In this document: positions 25,296-34,011 of the stretch, piece by piece
Layout of the letters: the number at the start of each line of letters is the position of its first letter
Numbering within the stretch: the first letter of the stretch is position 1
DNA from: Deltaproteobacteria bacterium
Lineage (GTDB): Bacteria > Desulfobacterota > Desulfarculia > Adiutricales > Adiutricaceae
DNA: 53,730 bases
Assembly (NCBI GenBank): GCA_031254895.1
Contig: JAIRTO010000142.1
Location: 1-53,730, forward strand
Reading direction: 5' to 3'
Notes under the pieces: model-generated
The model's database searches: none
Told to the model about the DNA's origin: nothing
What the model saw: the letters and a program-made list of their open reading frames with translations, nothing else
Position numbers and translations under genes: made by a program

Positions 25296-25976
25296 CTATC
25301 TGCATTCCCGGGAACGACAGCTGACGGGACCTTTCGGACTCTGGCTCCGTTCGCTCTCGGGAACATGCCGATTGCGATCGGGCCCTATTTCCAAGGAGTC
25401 GAAGACTACGCGTCCCCAGTGGTGCAGCTGACCTGGAGCTATGACCGGGGGAATGGGATTGTCGCCAAGATCGGCGATGAAAGGTCTCCAGGCGTCGATG
25501 GCCAATTCGGCGCAGTAAAACGAGCCAGGGAGATTCAGTCCGATCAGTCCTGTGTAGTCGTACGGCCGGCCAAGCCTGGAACGAGCTCTGTTGACGGCCT
25601 GGGGACGTCTCTCCGGGCTGGCCCAAATAGGCTTGATGACCCAGATGCGGGAGCTTAAGGCCAACAGGTCGACCAGAGGCGATAGATGAACCCCGTGCCG
25701 GTCGGCTTCGACCACCTCGTCCGTCTCCGCGTCGTATATGGCCGCATGAGTGAAGGGCATGTTGGTGACGGAACTGAAGAAATTCCCCGGCGCCGTCACT
25801 CCTCTGATGACCACCCAATCGCCTGTCTCCAAAACCGCTCTGACCGCCTCGATGTTCGCCTCGACCGGAACAGGCGTTTTTTGCACGGCCTTGACGGCGC
25901 AACCGACGCAGAGGCAAAAAGAAAAGACGACGGCCGCCGAAAAAAAGAGACAGGCTAAGAGTTTCGACCGAATCAT
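25296..25976 (-). CDS. YiiX/NlpC-P60-like exported protein, probable lipoprotein
   Basis: A 226-residue protein with an N-terminal signal sequence (MIRSKLLACLFFSAAVVF...) ending in CVGC, a weak lipobox. The mature part matches the permuted papain-like YiiX/YebB group of NlpC/P60: GDWVVIRG (about 52-59), FTHAAIYD with the catalytic-type His (about 75-82), a VEADRHGVHL segment, then RLGRPYDYTGLIG and FYCAELAIDAW carrying the catalytic-type Cys (about 154-164). Such enzymes cleave amide or ester bonds in the cell envelope. The start at 25976 has AGAGG about seven bases upstream. The C-terminal tail is Arg/Ser/Pro-rich and unique. Confidence 0.82.
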   Translation of the reverse strand: MIRSKLLACLFFSAAVVFSFCLCVGCAVKAVQKTPVPVEANIEAVRAVLETGDWVVIRGVTAPGNFFSSVTNMPFTHAAIYDAETDEVVEADRHGVHLSPLVDLLALSSRIWVIKPIWASPERRPQAVNRARSRLGRPYDYTGLIGLNLPGSFYCAELAIDAWRPFIADLGDNPIPPVIAPGQLHHWGRVVFDSLEIGPDRNRHVPESERSQSPKGPVSCRSRECR

Positions 25977-26136
25977 TGTTCGCCTCTGTCCGAAATTGAA
26001 TAAAGATTGGCAGTTTCCCGCCTTTATGACCGTTCCGGAGACGAAGGCTGGCTTCTCTCGTCCCGCGATGACGTCGCCTTGAGGCTGACGACCGCATCGC
26101 CGGCCAGCCAAACCCCAAGCTTCCGCTTGCCGTCAA

Positions 26137-26505
26137 GTTCTTGTTTGACCTTAAAGTTCCCGCTTGGCGAAGTCAGTCAGGGCGGACTTCTCCCTCAGTT
26201 TTCAATCAAGGCCATCCGCATAAGCCGCAAGATCCCCCTGGCTGTTTTCGCGAAAAAGCGGCAGACGATAAAGGCGAAAAAGGGCGGATCGTCTGGCGAG
26301 CCCGCAAAATCTTCGGTTCGCGAGGGGCTGATCCAAAAGCCGACATCGCTCGGCTAACGGACTCGCTCCTTCGGAAGCGAGCGTCTCGCCAAGCGGACAG
26401 TCAAAACCGGTCTTGAACGGCCGCCTGTCTTTTTTCAGATGAGCTGCGGGTTTTGGACGACGAAGTCTCTTTCGTCGTTTTCTTCATTCAGCTTCCGGCG
26501 GGACG
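26137..26505. other. spacer with hairpin
   Basis: No gene recognised. An eight-base perfect hairpin (ACGACGAA / TTCGTCGT, 26457-26478) lies 28 bases downstream of the DegT stop, but its T-run is on the plus strand, so its role for the minus-strand gene is uncertain. Confidence 0.4.
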
Positions 26506-27642
26506 TCATAAAATCGCGGCAAGGGCGTTTCTCACATGCTCCTGTTGTTCCAGAGTCATGCCCGGCCACAGAGGCAGACATATCTGACGCCTGGCGCAGT
26601 CCTCGGCGTTGGGCAGAGGGCCGACGGGAGCGGCCAGGTATTCCGGATGATTGGCCCAGAGGGGCTGCCTGTGGCCGGGCAAGGCGTAGACTTCTCCGGC
26701 CAAGGCGACGTCGAATTCTTTTCTCAGTCTCTCTTTTATCTTGTCTCTGTCCGAGCCTGTCGGCAGCATGGCCATGTATTTGTAGTAGGCCGGTTTGTGG
26801 CCGATCGGCGGCGATGCCGGCGCGAGGGGCAGATCCTTCAAAAGGTCGTCGTAGACGGAGGCCAATCTGCGTCTTTCCGCCAAAATCCAGTCGGCTTTGG
26901 CCATCATGCGCAAACCCAGAAGAGCGTGAATTTCAGAAGGACGCTGGTTCAAGCCGAAGTTCTGATGGACGTTCGAACCGGGCTTCTCTTGACCATGTTG
27001 CCGAAGGGACAGAAGTTTATGAAAAAGTTCGGCGTCCGAAGTCGTGACCATTCCTCCTTCCGCAGTAGTCAGAACTTTGGTGGGATAAAAGGAAAAGGCT
27101 CCGGCCAGTCCCAAAGTCCCCGCTCTGGCTCCGTCGGCCTCCGCTCCATGGGCATGAGCGGCGTCTTCAATGAAGGCGGAGCCGTTTTGTTCGGCGATCG
27201 CCTTTATTTCCCGCCAATTTGGAGAGATGAACCCGCCGAGGTGAACCAAAACTACGGCTTTGGTGTCAGGTTGGATTTTTCTGGCCAAATCTTTTGGGCA
27301 CATCTGAAAATAAACGGGATCGTTGTCCACCAGAATTATTTTGTAGCCGGCGGCCAGAGGGGCCATGGCCGTAGCCATGAAGGTCAGGGCCGGAATGGCC
27401 ACGGAGCCTCGGGAACAGCGAGCGTCGTCGCCAAGGCCGCGAAAAATCAGCTCTAGAGCGGCTGTGCCGTTGGCGCAAGCCAAGGCGTGATTCGAGCCGA
27501 CGAATCGGCTGAACAGTTTCTCGAAGTCTTCGACGTTTCGGCCGACGGCCAAACGGCCTTCCAGCAGCATGGCCGTCAATTCTTGACAGATCTGGGCGGC
27601 GTCTTCGGAGTCGAAGGGGATTTTCAAAATCGGCACTTTCAT
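26506..27642 (-). CDS. DegT/DnrJ/EryC1/StrS-family sugar aminotransferase
   Basis: A 378-residue PLP enzyme of the family that aminates keto-sugar nucleotides for surface polysaccharides. It shows ALACANGTAALEL (about 53-65), IPALTFMATAM (about 82-92), the EDAAHAHGAE segment with the PLP-contacting Asp (about 156-165), and the Schiff-base lysine in FSFYPTKVLTTAEGG (about 181-195). The C-terminal HRQPLW segment is also typical. The length is normal. The ATG at 27642 lacks a clear ribosome site. No sugar dehydratase or glycosyltransferase is adjacent, so the sugar cannot be told. Confidence 0.92.
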   Translation of the reverse strand: MKVPILKIPFDSEDAAQICQELTAMLLEGRLAVGRNVEDFEKLFSRFVGSNHALACANGTAALELIFRGLGDDARCSRGSVAIPALTFMATAMAPLAAGYKIILVDNDPVYFQMCPKDLARKIQPDTKAVVLVHLGGFISPNWREIKAIAEQNGSAFIEDAAHAHGAEADGARAGTLGLAGAFSFYPTKVLTTAEGGMVTTSDAELFHKLLSLRQHGQEKPGSNVHQNFGLNQRPSEIHALLGLRMMAKADWILAERRRLASVYDDLLKDLPLAPASPPIGHKPAYYKYMAMLPTGSDRDKIKERLRKEFDVALAGEVYALPGHRQPLWANHPEYLAAPVGPLPNAEDCARRQICLPLWPGMTLEQQEHVRNALAAIL

Positions 27643-27915
27643 GGATGCATTTTATCGTCAATCCCTTTCCCGAGGCAAGAGCAAATCTTTATCAAGGCCA
27701 TTGGATGTCCGGCCGAAGTCTCGCGTCGCCGCCCAGCTCGAGGCAGCGGGCGGATAGGGAAAGGCGTTTCCGGTCAACTTTGTCGCCCAGTAACTTGAGA
27801 CATGCTCCGCTCCAGGCGCTTTTTTCCAGGCGTTCCTTTCGCGCCAAAAAAAGGATGACGTCTCCAGCTCGTTTCACGAGTTCGAGGCTCCACTCTCAGC
27901 CGTCATGACGGTTTG
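27643..27915. other. spacer upstream of the DegT gene
   Basis: A 61-codon minus-strand frame at 27692-27877 (LFLARKERLEKSAWSGACLK near its start) is open but unrecognised. It could be a small gene or a remnant; there is no good ribosome site. Confidence 0.25.
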
Positions 27916-28167
27916 ACGGTTTTGCGGCTGGCCGACGTCAATTGTCCGCTCGAAGACCTCGCCAGGGCCGGCCGTCTGCACGTCCGCGTTTACGGCCATA
28001 CCGACGACGGTTTCGTCATTAAAGGAAAAGGCGTCTTTAGCGACAGGGAATCCGAGATATAGCGACGCGGAAATTTTGTGGCCGGCGCCGACAAGGCCTG
28101 TCAGGCGGCTCTAGTTTTGGGCGATTTGAACGCCGCGCCGGCGGCAATGGATGGAGGAAAAAAATGA
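27916..28167 (+). pseudogene. degraded reading frame with internal stop
   Basis: Eighty-three codons read like protein on both sides of one in-frame TAG (28060-28062): LARAGRLHVRVYGHTDDG before it, RRGNFVAGADKACQAALVLG after it. The second part recalls the GVxADKAC-type motif of DUF371 proteins, but the match is weak and by eye only. No clear start. I read it as a decaying gene. Confidence 0.35.
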
Positions 28168-28300
28168 TGAGAAGCTCAGCCCGAGAGAGACTCAGGTCTG
28201 GCGAAGAGGAGAATTCGCTCCGGGAAAACTTGTCAGCGCGGAGTTTTTCTTTGAAAACTTTTTCGCGGTATGGAAAAATTATCTAACTGCGCCATGATAG
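28168..28300. other. spacer entering the AT-rich island
   Basis: No gene seen. Base composition drops sharply in G+C from about 28250 onward. Confidence 0.4.
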
Positions 28301-28405
28301 TTAAGGGCTGATTTTGACGTCGAGGCTAATTTTGCCGTTAGGATTTTCAATTGATCTGTATGCGGCATTTTCAGCTCCCAAAATAGCAATTCTTTCATGA
28401 TAATA
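28301..28405 (-). pseudogene. C-terminal fragment of a second Rpn-family nuclease gene
   Basis: The minus strand reads ERIAILGAENAAYRS followed by a short tail and a TAA at 28301-28303. This matches the C-terminus of the intact gene at 28816-29715 (ERIAILEAENAALKS). The bases match closely too (28361-28397 against about 28839-28876). Everything upstream of this tail has been lost. It shows that a second copy, or a longer relative, once lay here. Confidence 0.7.
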
Positions 28406-28815
28406 ATCATTATTATTATTATTTAGCTTGTCCACTCATGTAATTCGTTGTATTTCACTTACTATTATTTAATTTGTTTAAAGAATTGCAAATATATCTA
28501 ATTAAATATAAAGTTTTTCTAAATATGAGTATAGTAATTCTGTATTGAGAGTAGTTAATTTTTTTAAAAAAGCAGTAATTTATGTAATCATATGATTTGG
28601 AAAATATTATAATATTGTTAATGGAAAGTCTTGTTTATAAAGTATAGTTAATACAGTAATAAATTATCAAAATATTAATTTTTATGGGCATAGCTGAATA
28701 AAATAGCCATGACGCATATAAGTGGTACGACGAAATAATATAGGACAAGATAAATAGCATTATTTGAGATGCAAAAAGTCTTGATGGGGCGAGACAAGTT
28801 TAACTTAAAAGAAAT
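28406..28815. other. very AT-rich spacer
   Basis: No gene seen. It separates the nuclease fragment from the intact gene. Confidence 0.5.
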
Positions 28816-29715
28816 CTAAGATTTTTCCTTAGATTTTAATGCAGCATTTTCAGCTTCCAAGATAGCAATTCTTTCAGCGTAATTGTTTATTAGCTTCTCG
28901 TTTTCTTCAGCAGCAGCAACAGCTTGCCTTAGTTTTTCGTTTACTTCAGCAACAGCAGCAGCTTGCTTTACGTCATCATTAGCAAGAGCCTGCAGGTTCA
29001 TATCACTAATTCGCTTTCTTAAAGCGTAAAATTTAGTGTAAAGACTTTCTTCTTCACGTGCAAAAGTATTTAAATTATCGCTTACCATTCTTAACACCTC
29101 ATTATGTTTTATAATATCTGAGATTATAGATGAATATTTTGATGAATTTAAATATTTAATAAATAAACTAGCTTTATCAACCTCGGTTAGTTCAGAATAA
29201 TCTTTTGACGTTAAAGGAGCAAGTTTTGAAAGTTCAACAATTCCAATGTTAAGATGTTCAAGACAACGATTAGGATGAGGGAAATAAAGTTGTGCTGTAT
29301 TCCAATATTCTTGGCAATTAGCAAATACAGTAAAATCGCCAAACCATAAATTATAAACATTTGGTAGTGTTAGGGAATCATATTTGCATGATTTTGATCC
29401 TCTTACATTTTCTACAGGAGTAGCATACAGATTTGTAATATATAGAACAGCTCTATTAAAAAGTTGCATATGATTATTTGCGATATTATCACCTTTCATG
29501 TGATTTGCTTGCATTTCAATTACTATTTTTTCTCCTGTGCGAAGAGTTGCAAAAACGTCAAATCTAACCGAAAGCTTGTCATGAAACGAGTATAAAAAAT
29601 TTGGATCTTTTATAGCTATGTCAGGATGTAACCCTTTATCAATTGTTTTAGTAATTTCTTCGAGAAATGAATTATAATCTTTGTCCACCAAAAGATTTAT
29701 TTCTGAAACATTCAA
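28816..29715 (-). CDS. Rpn-family (PD-(D/E)XK) recombination-promoting nuclease/putative transposase
   Basis: 299 residues. Residues about 45-75 carry the nuclease core: VRFDVFATLRTGEKIVIEMQ, the D...ExQ form of the PD-(D/E)XK active site used by Rpn/PDDEXK_2 proteins. The middle has the usual YFPHPNRCLEHLNIGIVELSK-like region. The C-terminus is a coiled coil with a near repeat (AVAEVNEKLRQAVAAAEENE). The usual family N-terminus (a DFVFKKIFG-like segment) is missing; the protein begins at MNVSEINLLVDKDYNSFLEE, which may be a shortened or divergent start. The gene is strikingly AT-rich compared with its neighbours, suggesting recent acquisition. Family members promote recombination in trans and multiply in genomes. 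A tail fragment of another copy lies downstream. Confidence 0.85.
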   Translation of the reverse strand: MNVSEINLLVDKDYNSFLEEITKTIDKGLHPDIAIKDPNFLYSFHDKLSVRFDVFATLRTGEKIVIEMQANHMKGDNIANNHMQLFNRAVLYITNLYATPVENVRGSKSCKYDSLTLPNVYNLWFGDFTVFANCQEYWNTAQLYFPHPNRCLEHLNIGIVELSKLAPLTSKDYSELTEVDKASLFIKYLNSSKYSSIISDIIKHNEVLRMVSDNLNTFAREEESLYTKFYALRKRISDMNLQALANDDVKQAAAVAEVNEKLRQAVAAAEENEKLINNYAERIAILEAENAALKSKEKS

Positions 29716-30965
29716 ATAAGGGAAAAATGCTTAAACTAGATATTTTAAAATTTAAGGTTGTTACCATATAGTACCATCAATTTATAAGAAAAATCTGAAC
29801 ATAAGGATAGTAATTCTGTCATAGTTATTCGAATTTCAGATTAAATTTATTTGCTAAGTAAATTCTTATTTAACATAATTAGCAATATTTTTGTTTTTTT
29901 TATATATACTGTATGGTGTTTTTGTTGGATTAAAAGACATTAAAATAGCATTCGGCATAAGGCGAGTTTTCTAGTAGCCAAACAGCCATAACAGATTTTG
30001 AGGCGGCAATTTAATTTCTTTTCGGCCTGTTCCGACAGCCGAAGCGCTTAGTATATTTGGCCTTAAAAGCAACTCCGCAATAGACAGGACATTTCAAACT
30101 TTCCGCTTCGACGGAGAGCGCTCTTCGCGGAGCTTCCCTTTTTTTGAGTATATCACAACAACGGCCAAGCATAAATATAGCCAGAGTCCTCTAACCTTTG
30201 ACTATTGAGCTTGGCTCTCTGTTTGGCCGCATCAGACCTGGATTCCGCCTCCGCCGAAGGTGTCATGATTTCCTTGCGGCCATGTCTGGGCGACGGCTAT
30301 CCGAAACTAGTTCAGGCAGGATGACGAGGGAATGGGCGGAAGAATTGGCTGAAGGCGCGGCCATCTGCCCAGCCGTTTGAATGTCCGCGAGAAATCGTCT
30401 CGCCGCCGAAGGAGACGACGCCTTAGTGAAGTCCCAGAGCGGGGGAACCAAACCTTGGCTGTTAATGGCCGTTCGAACTCCGAAATGGCGCAGGATCTGA
30501 GCAACAGCCCTTCGTCTCTAGAGAAATAGATCTGAGTGGGGGGGACCGACGTTTTGCCATGGATCGTTGGAGCCGGACAAGGGGGAACCAGAAGAGCCGG
30601 AATCAGGAGAGCCGGGATCAGAAGAACCAGAATCAGGGGGAGGCAGAAAACCTGCAGTTTGGGTGGCCAAAAATCAGTCGCAGAGCTTTCAATGCGGAAT
30701 ATGCGAAAGGAATTTTGAAAATTGAGTTTTTTTTAAAGATGAAATATGCGCCTGACTTTTATTCTGGCGACGCGACTGAAAACCCGCCAAGATGTTTTGG
30801 GAAGACCGCTCTATTTACGGACGGAAGCGATTCCGCGAATGAGGAAATCATGGGCGCTGGCCCAAGACGGCTGGCGCGTCGAGAGCGGCTTCGGCTGGCT
30901 GAAGGAGGCGAAGCTGCTGACGTTTTGGCCAACTCCGTTGGACGGACAAAATGATTTGAATGCGT

Positions 30966-31013
30966 CCCTTGGCCCATCTCTTGGCTAGTCTCTTGGTCCG
31001 TCTCTTGGCCCGC
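30966..31013. repeat. 12-base tandem repeat
   Basis: Four copies of a CTCTTGGCCCGT-like unit, each differing by one to three bases. Confidence 0.8.
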
Positions 31014-31234
31014 GTCCTGGCTTCGCCCAGGACTTGTTTCCCAGAGCCTTCGTTTTGGGACGGCGGGCGACGAATTGGACGGAGGCGTCGCCTGAACTGC
31101 GACCATTTCTGGGGCCATGATTTTTTTTCGGGAATTTCCTCAAGTCGAGGCTTGGCTGATCCGGCCATTCGAGCCATCGCCCCGCGACTTTTTTCGCGAC
31201 GCTCTCGTCTCGACGCCAAAGCCGAAATAGACCT

Positions 31235-31258
31235 AGGCGGCCGACGAGAAGGCCGCCT
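31235..31258. terminator. hairpin after fliE, possible terminator
   Basis: A perfect eight-base stem (AGGCGGCC / GGCCGCCT) with an eight-base loop, 23 bases beyond the fliE stop. The T-rich tail is better on the plus strand (TTTCTT) than on the minus strand, so it may act in both directions or only weakly for flgBC-fliE. Confidence 0.5.
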
Positions 31259-31281
31259 TTCTTAGCCAAAGGAGTCGACTT

Positions 31282-31590
31282 CTACATCTGCATGCGCATG
31301 ACTTCCTGATAAGCGTTTAAGACTTTGTTTCTGACTTGCATGACCATCTTGAAGGAAGTCTCCGCCTTGCTCATCGAGAGCAGAGTTTCATGGATGTTGC
31401 CGTTTCGGCCCGTGGCCAATTCTTCCATGGCCGTCTTGGCCTGATGCTGCAGATCGTTGGTGTTGGTCAGCGTGGCTTTGAGGTGATCGACGAAGCCTGG
31501 TCTGGAGTCGCCGCCAGCGCGCGGGACTCCTTTCATGACGATGTCTTGAGTTCCGCCCATGCCTGTAATAAGGGAAGTTATCGGCCTCAT
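31282..31590 (-). CDS. fliE: flagellar hook-basal body complex protein FliE
   Basis: A 102-residue protein that joins the MS ring to the rod. The C-terminal half is diagnostic: LLSMSKAETSFKMVMQ followed by VRNKVLNAYQEVMRMQM. The N-terminus is short and variable, as in the family. The ATG at 31590 has GGAGGAAA about seven bases upstream. It is the last gene of flgB-flgC-fliE, separated from flgC by about 200 bases. In most flagellar clusters fliF and fliG follow; here a hairpin and non-coding DNA follow instead. Confidence 0.95.
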   Translation of the reverse strand: MRPITSLITGMGGTQDIVMKGVPRAGGDSRPGFVDHLKATLTNTNDLQHQAKTAMEELATGRNGNIHETLLSMSKAETSFKMVMQVRNKVLNAYQEVMRMQM

Positions 31591-31793
31591 GTCGTTTCCT
31601 CCGCCCGCGGCGAGCCGGGCGCGTTTGTTGGTTGGTCGAAAAAAGCCTGGGCGGTCAGTTTTTTGACCGCCGGAAACCTGGCTTCGTTCAGCGAGATCGG
31701 CCTCTTTTGACGAACGATTCCCAAAGAGGCGTCAAAAATTTGTCCTAAAAAAATAAGGCGAAGCCTTTCCGCCAGGGTTTTTCGAAACTAGCG
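31591..31793. other. flgC-fliE spacer
   Basis: About 200 bases with no gene. This is longer than usual for this operon, so fliE may have its own promoter. Confidence 0.4.
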
Positions 31794-32228
31794 TCATCTC
31801 AGCAGATCCAGGGATTTCAAAGCCATGTTTTGCGCGGCCGTGGCGGCGGTGATGTTGGCTTCATAGCTCCTTTTGGCGGAAAGCATGTCCACCATTTCCT
31901 GAACCACGTTGACGTTGGGAGTCAGGACATAACCGAATTCGTCGGCGTCCGGATGGCTCGGATCGAAGATTAGCCGGAAATCGCGGCGGTCTTCCATGAT
32001 CTCGCGAACTTGGCAATCTTGAAGTTCTCTGTCCAGCCTGGGCATGGCGCCTCGAGAACCGCTGAAATAAGGCGCGGTCTCGAATATGGGCACTTTGCGG
32101 CGATATGGTCCTCCGTCCGGGGTTCTGGTGGTGTTGATGTGGCTGAGGTTCATGGCCACCATGTTCATGCGTTGACGCTGACTGGTCAGACCGGATTGAC
32201 TGAGATCCATCGAATTCAAAAAATCCAT
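31794..32228 (-). CDS. flgC: flagellar basal-body rod protein FlgC
   Basis: A 144-residue proximal-rod protein. The N-terminal rod signature (SGLTSQRQRMNMVAMNLSHI followed by NTTRT) and the C-terminal VLTPNVNVVQEMVDMLSAKR then SYEANI are typical. It is exported by the flagellar type III system and has no cleaved signal. It begins two bases after the flgB stop, so translation is coupled. Confidence 0.96.
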   Translation of the reverse strand: MDFLNSMDLSQSGLTSQRQRMNMVAMNLSHINTTRTPDGGPYRRKVPIFETAPYFSGSRGAMPRLDRELQDCQVREIMEDRRDFRLIFDPSHPDADEFGYVLTPNVNVVQEMVDMLSAKRSYEANITAATAAQNMALKSLDLLR

Positions 32229-32230
32229 GA

Positions 32231-32677
32231 TTACCTTGCTCCGCCTTCGCCAATGGCGTATTTAAGATTGTCGAATTCCTTGGCCAGCATCTGGACGGTG
32301 GTGTTGTAGATGAGCTGGTTTTTGGTCAGAAGCGTCATTTCCTGGTCGATGGCCACATCCATGACGTCGTCGTCGAATTCGTTCCAGCCGTATGGAGCCC
32401 GTCTGACCGCCCTGGCCGCTCGACTGAAAGCCGTGTTTTCGTCTTTGGAAGGAATGTGACGGGAATTGGTCTGTCGGACGTCCAGTTCGTTGAGGCCGCT
32501 GCCCAGGTTTTGAGCCAGAACCTTTTCGAAATCGATATGCTTGGCTCTGAATCCCGGCGTTTGCATGTTGGCCAAGTTGTTGGCGGTGAAGCTGTGCCGG
32601 GTCAGCCGCAAGCCCAGAGTCCCGCCCATGACGTCGAATTGACTGCTGAAGAGGTTTTTGTTGAGATTGTTGACCAC
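32231..32677 (-). CDS. flgB: flagellar basal-body rod protein FlgB
   Basis: A 148-residue rod protein with the LRLTRHSFTANNLANMQTPG N-terminal rod signature and a C-terminal DQEMTLLTKNQLIYNTTVQM helix. The start is GTG at 32677, decided by AGGAGG five bases upstream. It is the first gene of the flgBC-fliE unit. Confidence 0.95.
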   Translation of the reverse strand: MVNNLNKNLFSSQFDVMGGTLGLRLTRHSFTANNLANMQTPGFRAKHIDFEKVLAQNLGSGLNELDVRQTNSRHIPSKDENTAFSRAARAVRRAPYGWNEFDDDVMDVAIDQEMTLLTKNQLIYNTTVQMLAKEFDNLKYAIGEGGAR

Positions 32678-32940
32678 TATGTCCTCCTGCCTCCAGGAGA
32701 AGACTCCTGGACAGACAAGGAAGAAAGCAATTAACAGGCCAAGTTTTTTTTCGGCGAAAGGAGGTTCGACGAGAAGATCGTCCGTCTGCGGCTTCGCCGG
32801 CGAGGCTGACTTTGCCGCAGAGGCCGGGTTTCGTCGGCGAAAGAGGCCGCAGTCGTTTTCATTGACGGCTTTCCCGGCGAGATGGAGGGAAGACGGATGG
32901 ACGGACGAACGGATGGATGGACGGCGGACGGCGCTATGGC
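32678..32940. other. spacer upstream of flgB
   Basis: No gene. It contains an ACGGATGG-type repeat around 32892-32925 and presumably the flgB promoter; a sigma-54 or sigma-28 site was not confidently seen. Confidence 0.4.
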
Positions 32941-33249
32941 TTAGAGAAATAATTTATTGACTAACATGTAGGCTATGAAGCCTAAAACAATGGCCGTAAA
33001 ATCTCTTTTGAAACGAAGGGAAATAAGGACGGCGGTCAGGCCGGCGGCCAGGGCGGCGGGATCCGGACTGGAAAAGTTCAGAAACTCAGGAGCGATCAGA
33101 GCGGCCAGAACAGCCGGCGGGATGTAGTCCAGAGACCGGATGACGAGCCAGGGCAGTTCCGGGCGGCGACGTCCGCCAAGAAACATGAGTCTGAAGACCA
33201 AGGTGCCGCCCGCGACCAGAGCGACGGCTAGCCAATATCGCTCCGTCAT
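32941..33249 (-). CDS. azlD: AzlD-family branched-chain amino acid transport subunit
   Basis: A 102-residue protein with three to four membrane helices. The family features are an early VFRLMFL, a central LDYIPPAVLAALIAPEF, and a late LISLRFKRDFTAIVLGFIAY. It works with AzlC in export of branched-chain or related amino acids. Its ATG overlaps the azlC stop (ATGA at 33246-33249). It is the last gene of the five-gene operon. Confidence 0.9.
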   Translation of the reverse strand: MTERYWLAVALVAGGTLVFRLMFLGGRRRPELPWLVIRSLDYIPPAVLAALIAPEFLNFSSPDPAALAAGLTAVLISLRFKRDFTAIVLGFIAYMLVNKLFL

Positions 33250-34007
33250 TGGCCGTCTTCTCTTTTTTTCCGGCTTTGCTCCAGCCATAGGGCGACGCCG
33301 ACTCCGACGGCGATGGCCAGAAGAAGCCCGAGGTTCAAGGGGAGGTTGTCGGCGGCGATGGCCGCGAGTCCGGCGGCTATGGCCGCCGAGCATTTGACGG
33401 GACGGTTTTTGGGCTCGGCGGCCCGGAGAAGAGATATCAAAAGGGCCAGGAAAATCAAGGGCGCGGCCATGACCATCGGCCAGTCCGGCGGGATGAGCGA
33501 GCCGACCAGATAACCTATGAGCCCGGCGCTCTGCCAGCCAAGCCACGTGGGCAGCCCCGCGCCAAGGTAATAAAGGAGCTTTCGGCTACTGAAGCCGGGT
33601 TTGCGGAAGCCTATGGCGCTGGAGACGTAGCTTTCGTCGGTGAGCATATAGGAGCGGATCAGAGCTTCAAGAGGGCCTCGAGGGGGGCCCAGTTCCTGGC
33701 TGAGGGAGGCGCCGTAGATGATCAGGCGGAGGTTTAGGGCCAGACAGGTGAGAACCAGAACCAGGAAGGCCGCCTTGTTCTGCCACAGCTCCACGAAGAC
33801 GAACTGGGCCGAGCCGGCGAAGACCAATAAGCTCATGGAGACGGTCTGGGTCAGCGACAGACCCGCTTCCCTGGCGGCCGCTCCGTAAATGAGACCGAAA
33901 GGAAAGACGCCGATCAGAAGAGGGGAGCCCATGGACAATCCCGCCCGAAAGGAAGTCCAGGCGTCGAAGGAGTTTTGGCGCTTGTCGTCTGGGACGGGAA
34001 GGGGCAT
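33246..34007 (-). CDS. azlC: AzlC-family amino acid exporter subunit
   Basis: A 253-residue polytopic membrane protein. The signature GVFPFGLIYGAAAREAGLS is at about 34-52 and SLLVFAGSAQFVFVEL at about 59-74; NLRLIIYGASLSQ and YMLTDESYVSS follow, as in the family. It forms a two-part exporter with AzlD. It starts four bases after the end of the ABC ATPase gene, so it is part of the same transcript as the TrpXYZ-type importer. Confidence 0.92.
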   Translation of the reverse strand: MPLPVPDDKRQNSFDAWTSFRAGLSMGSPLLIGVFPFGLIYGAAAREAGLSLTQTVSMSLLVFAGSAQFVFVELWQNKAAFLVLVLTCLALNLRLIIYGASLSQELGPPRGPLEALIRSYMLTDESYVSSAIGFRKPGFSSRKLLYYLGAGLPTWLGWQSAGLIGYLVGSLIPPDWPMVMAAPLIFLALLISLLRAAEPKNRPVKCSAAIAAGLAAIAADNLPLNLGLLLAIAVGVGVALWLEQSRKKREDGQ

Positions 34008-34011
34008 GCTC

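Larger units (their letters stand above)
29716..31281. other. long region without a convincing gene
   Basis: 29716-30000 is AT-rich; the rest is mixed. Open frames on both strands lack domains and ribosome sites. Around 30585-30645 there is a degenerate AACCAGAATCAG-type repeat. I see nothing else identifiable apart from the features listed separately. Confidence 0.4.
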
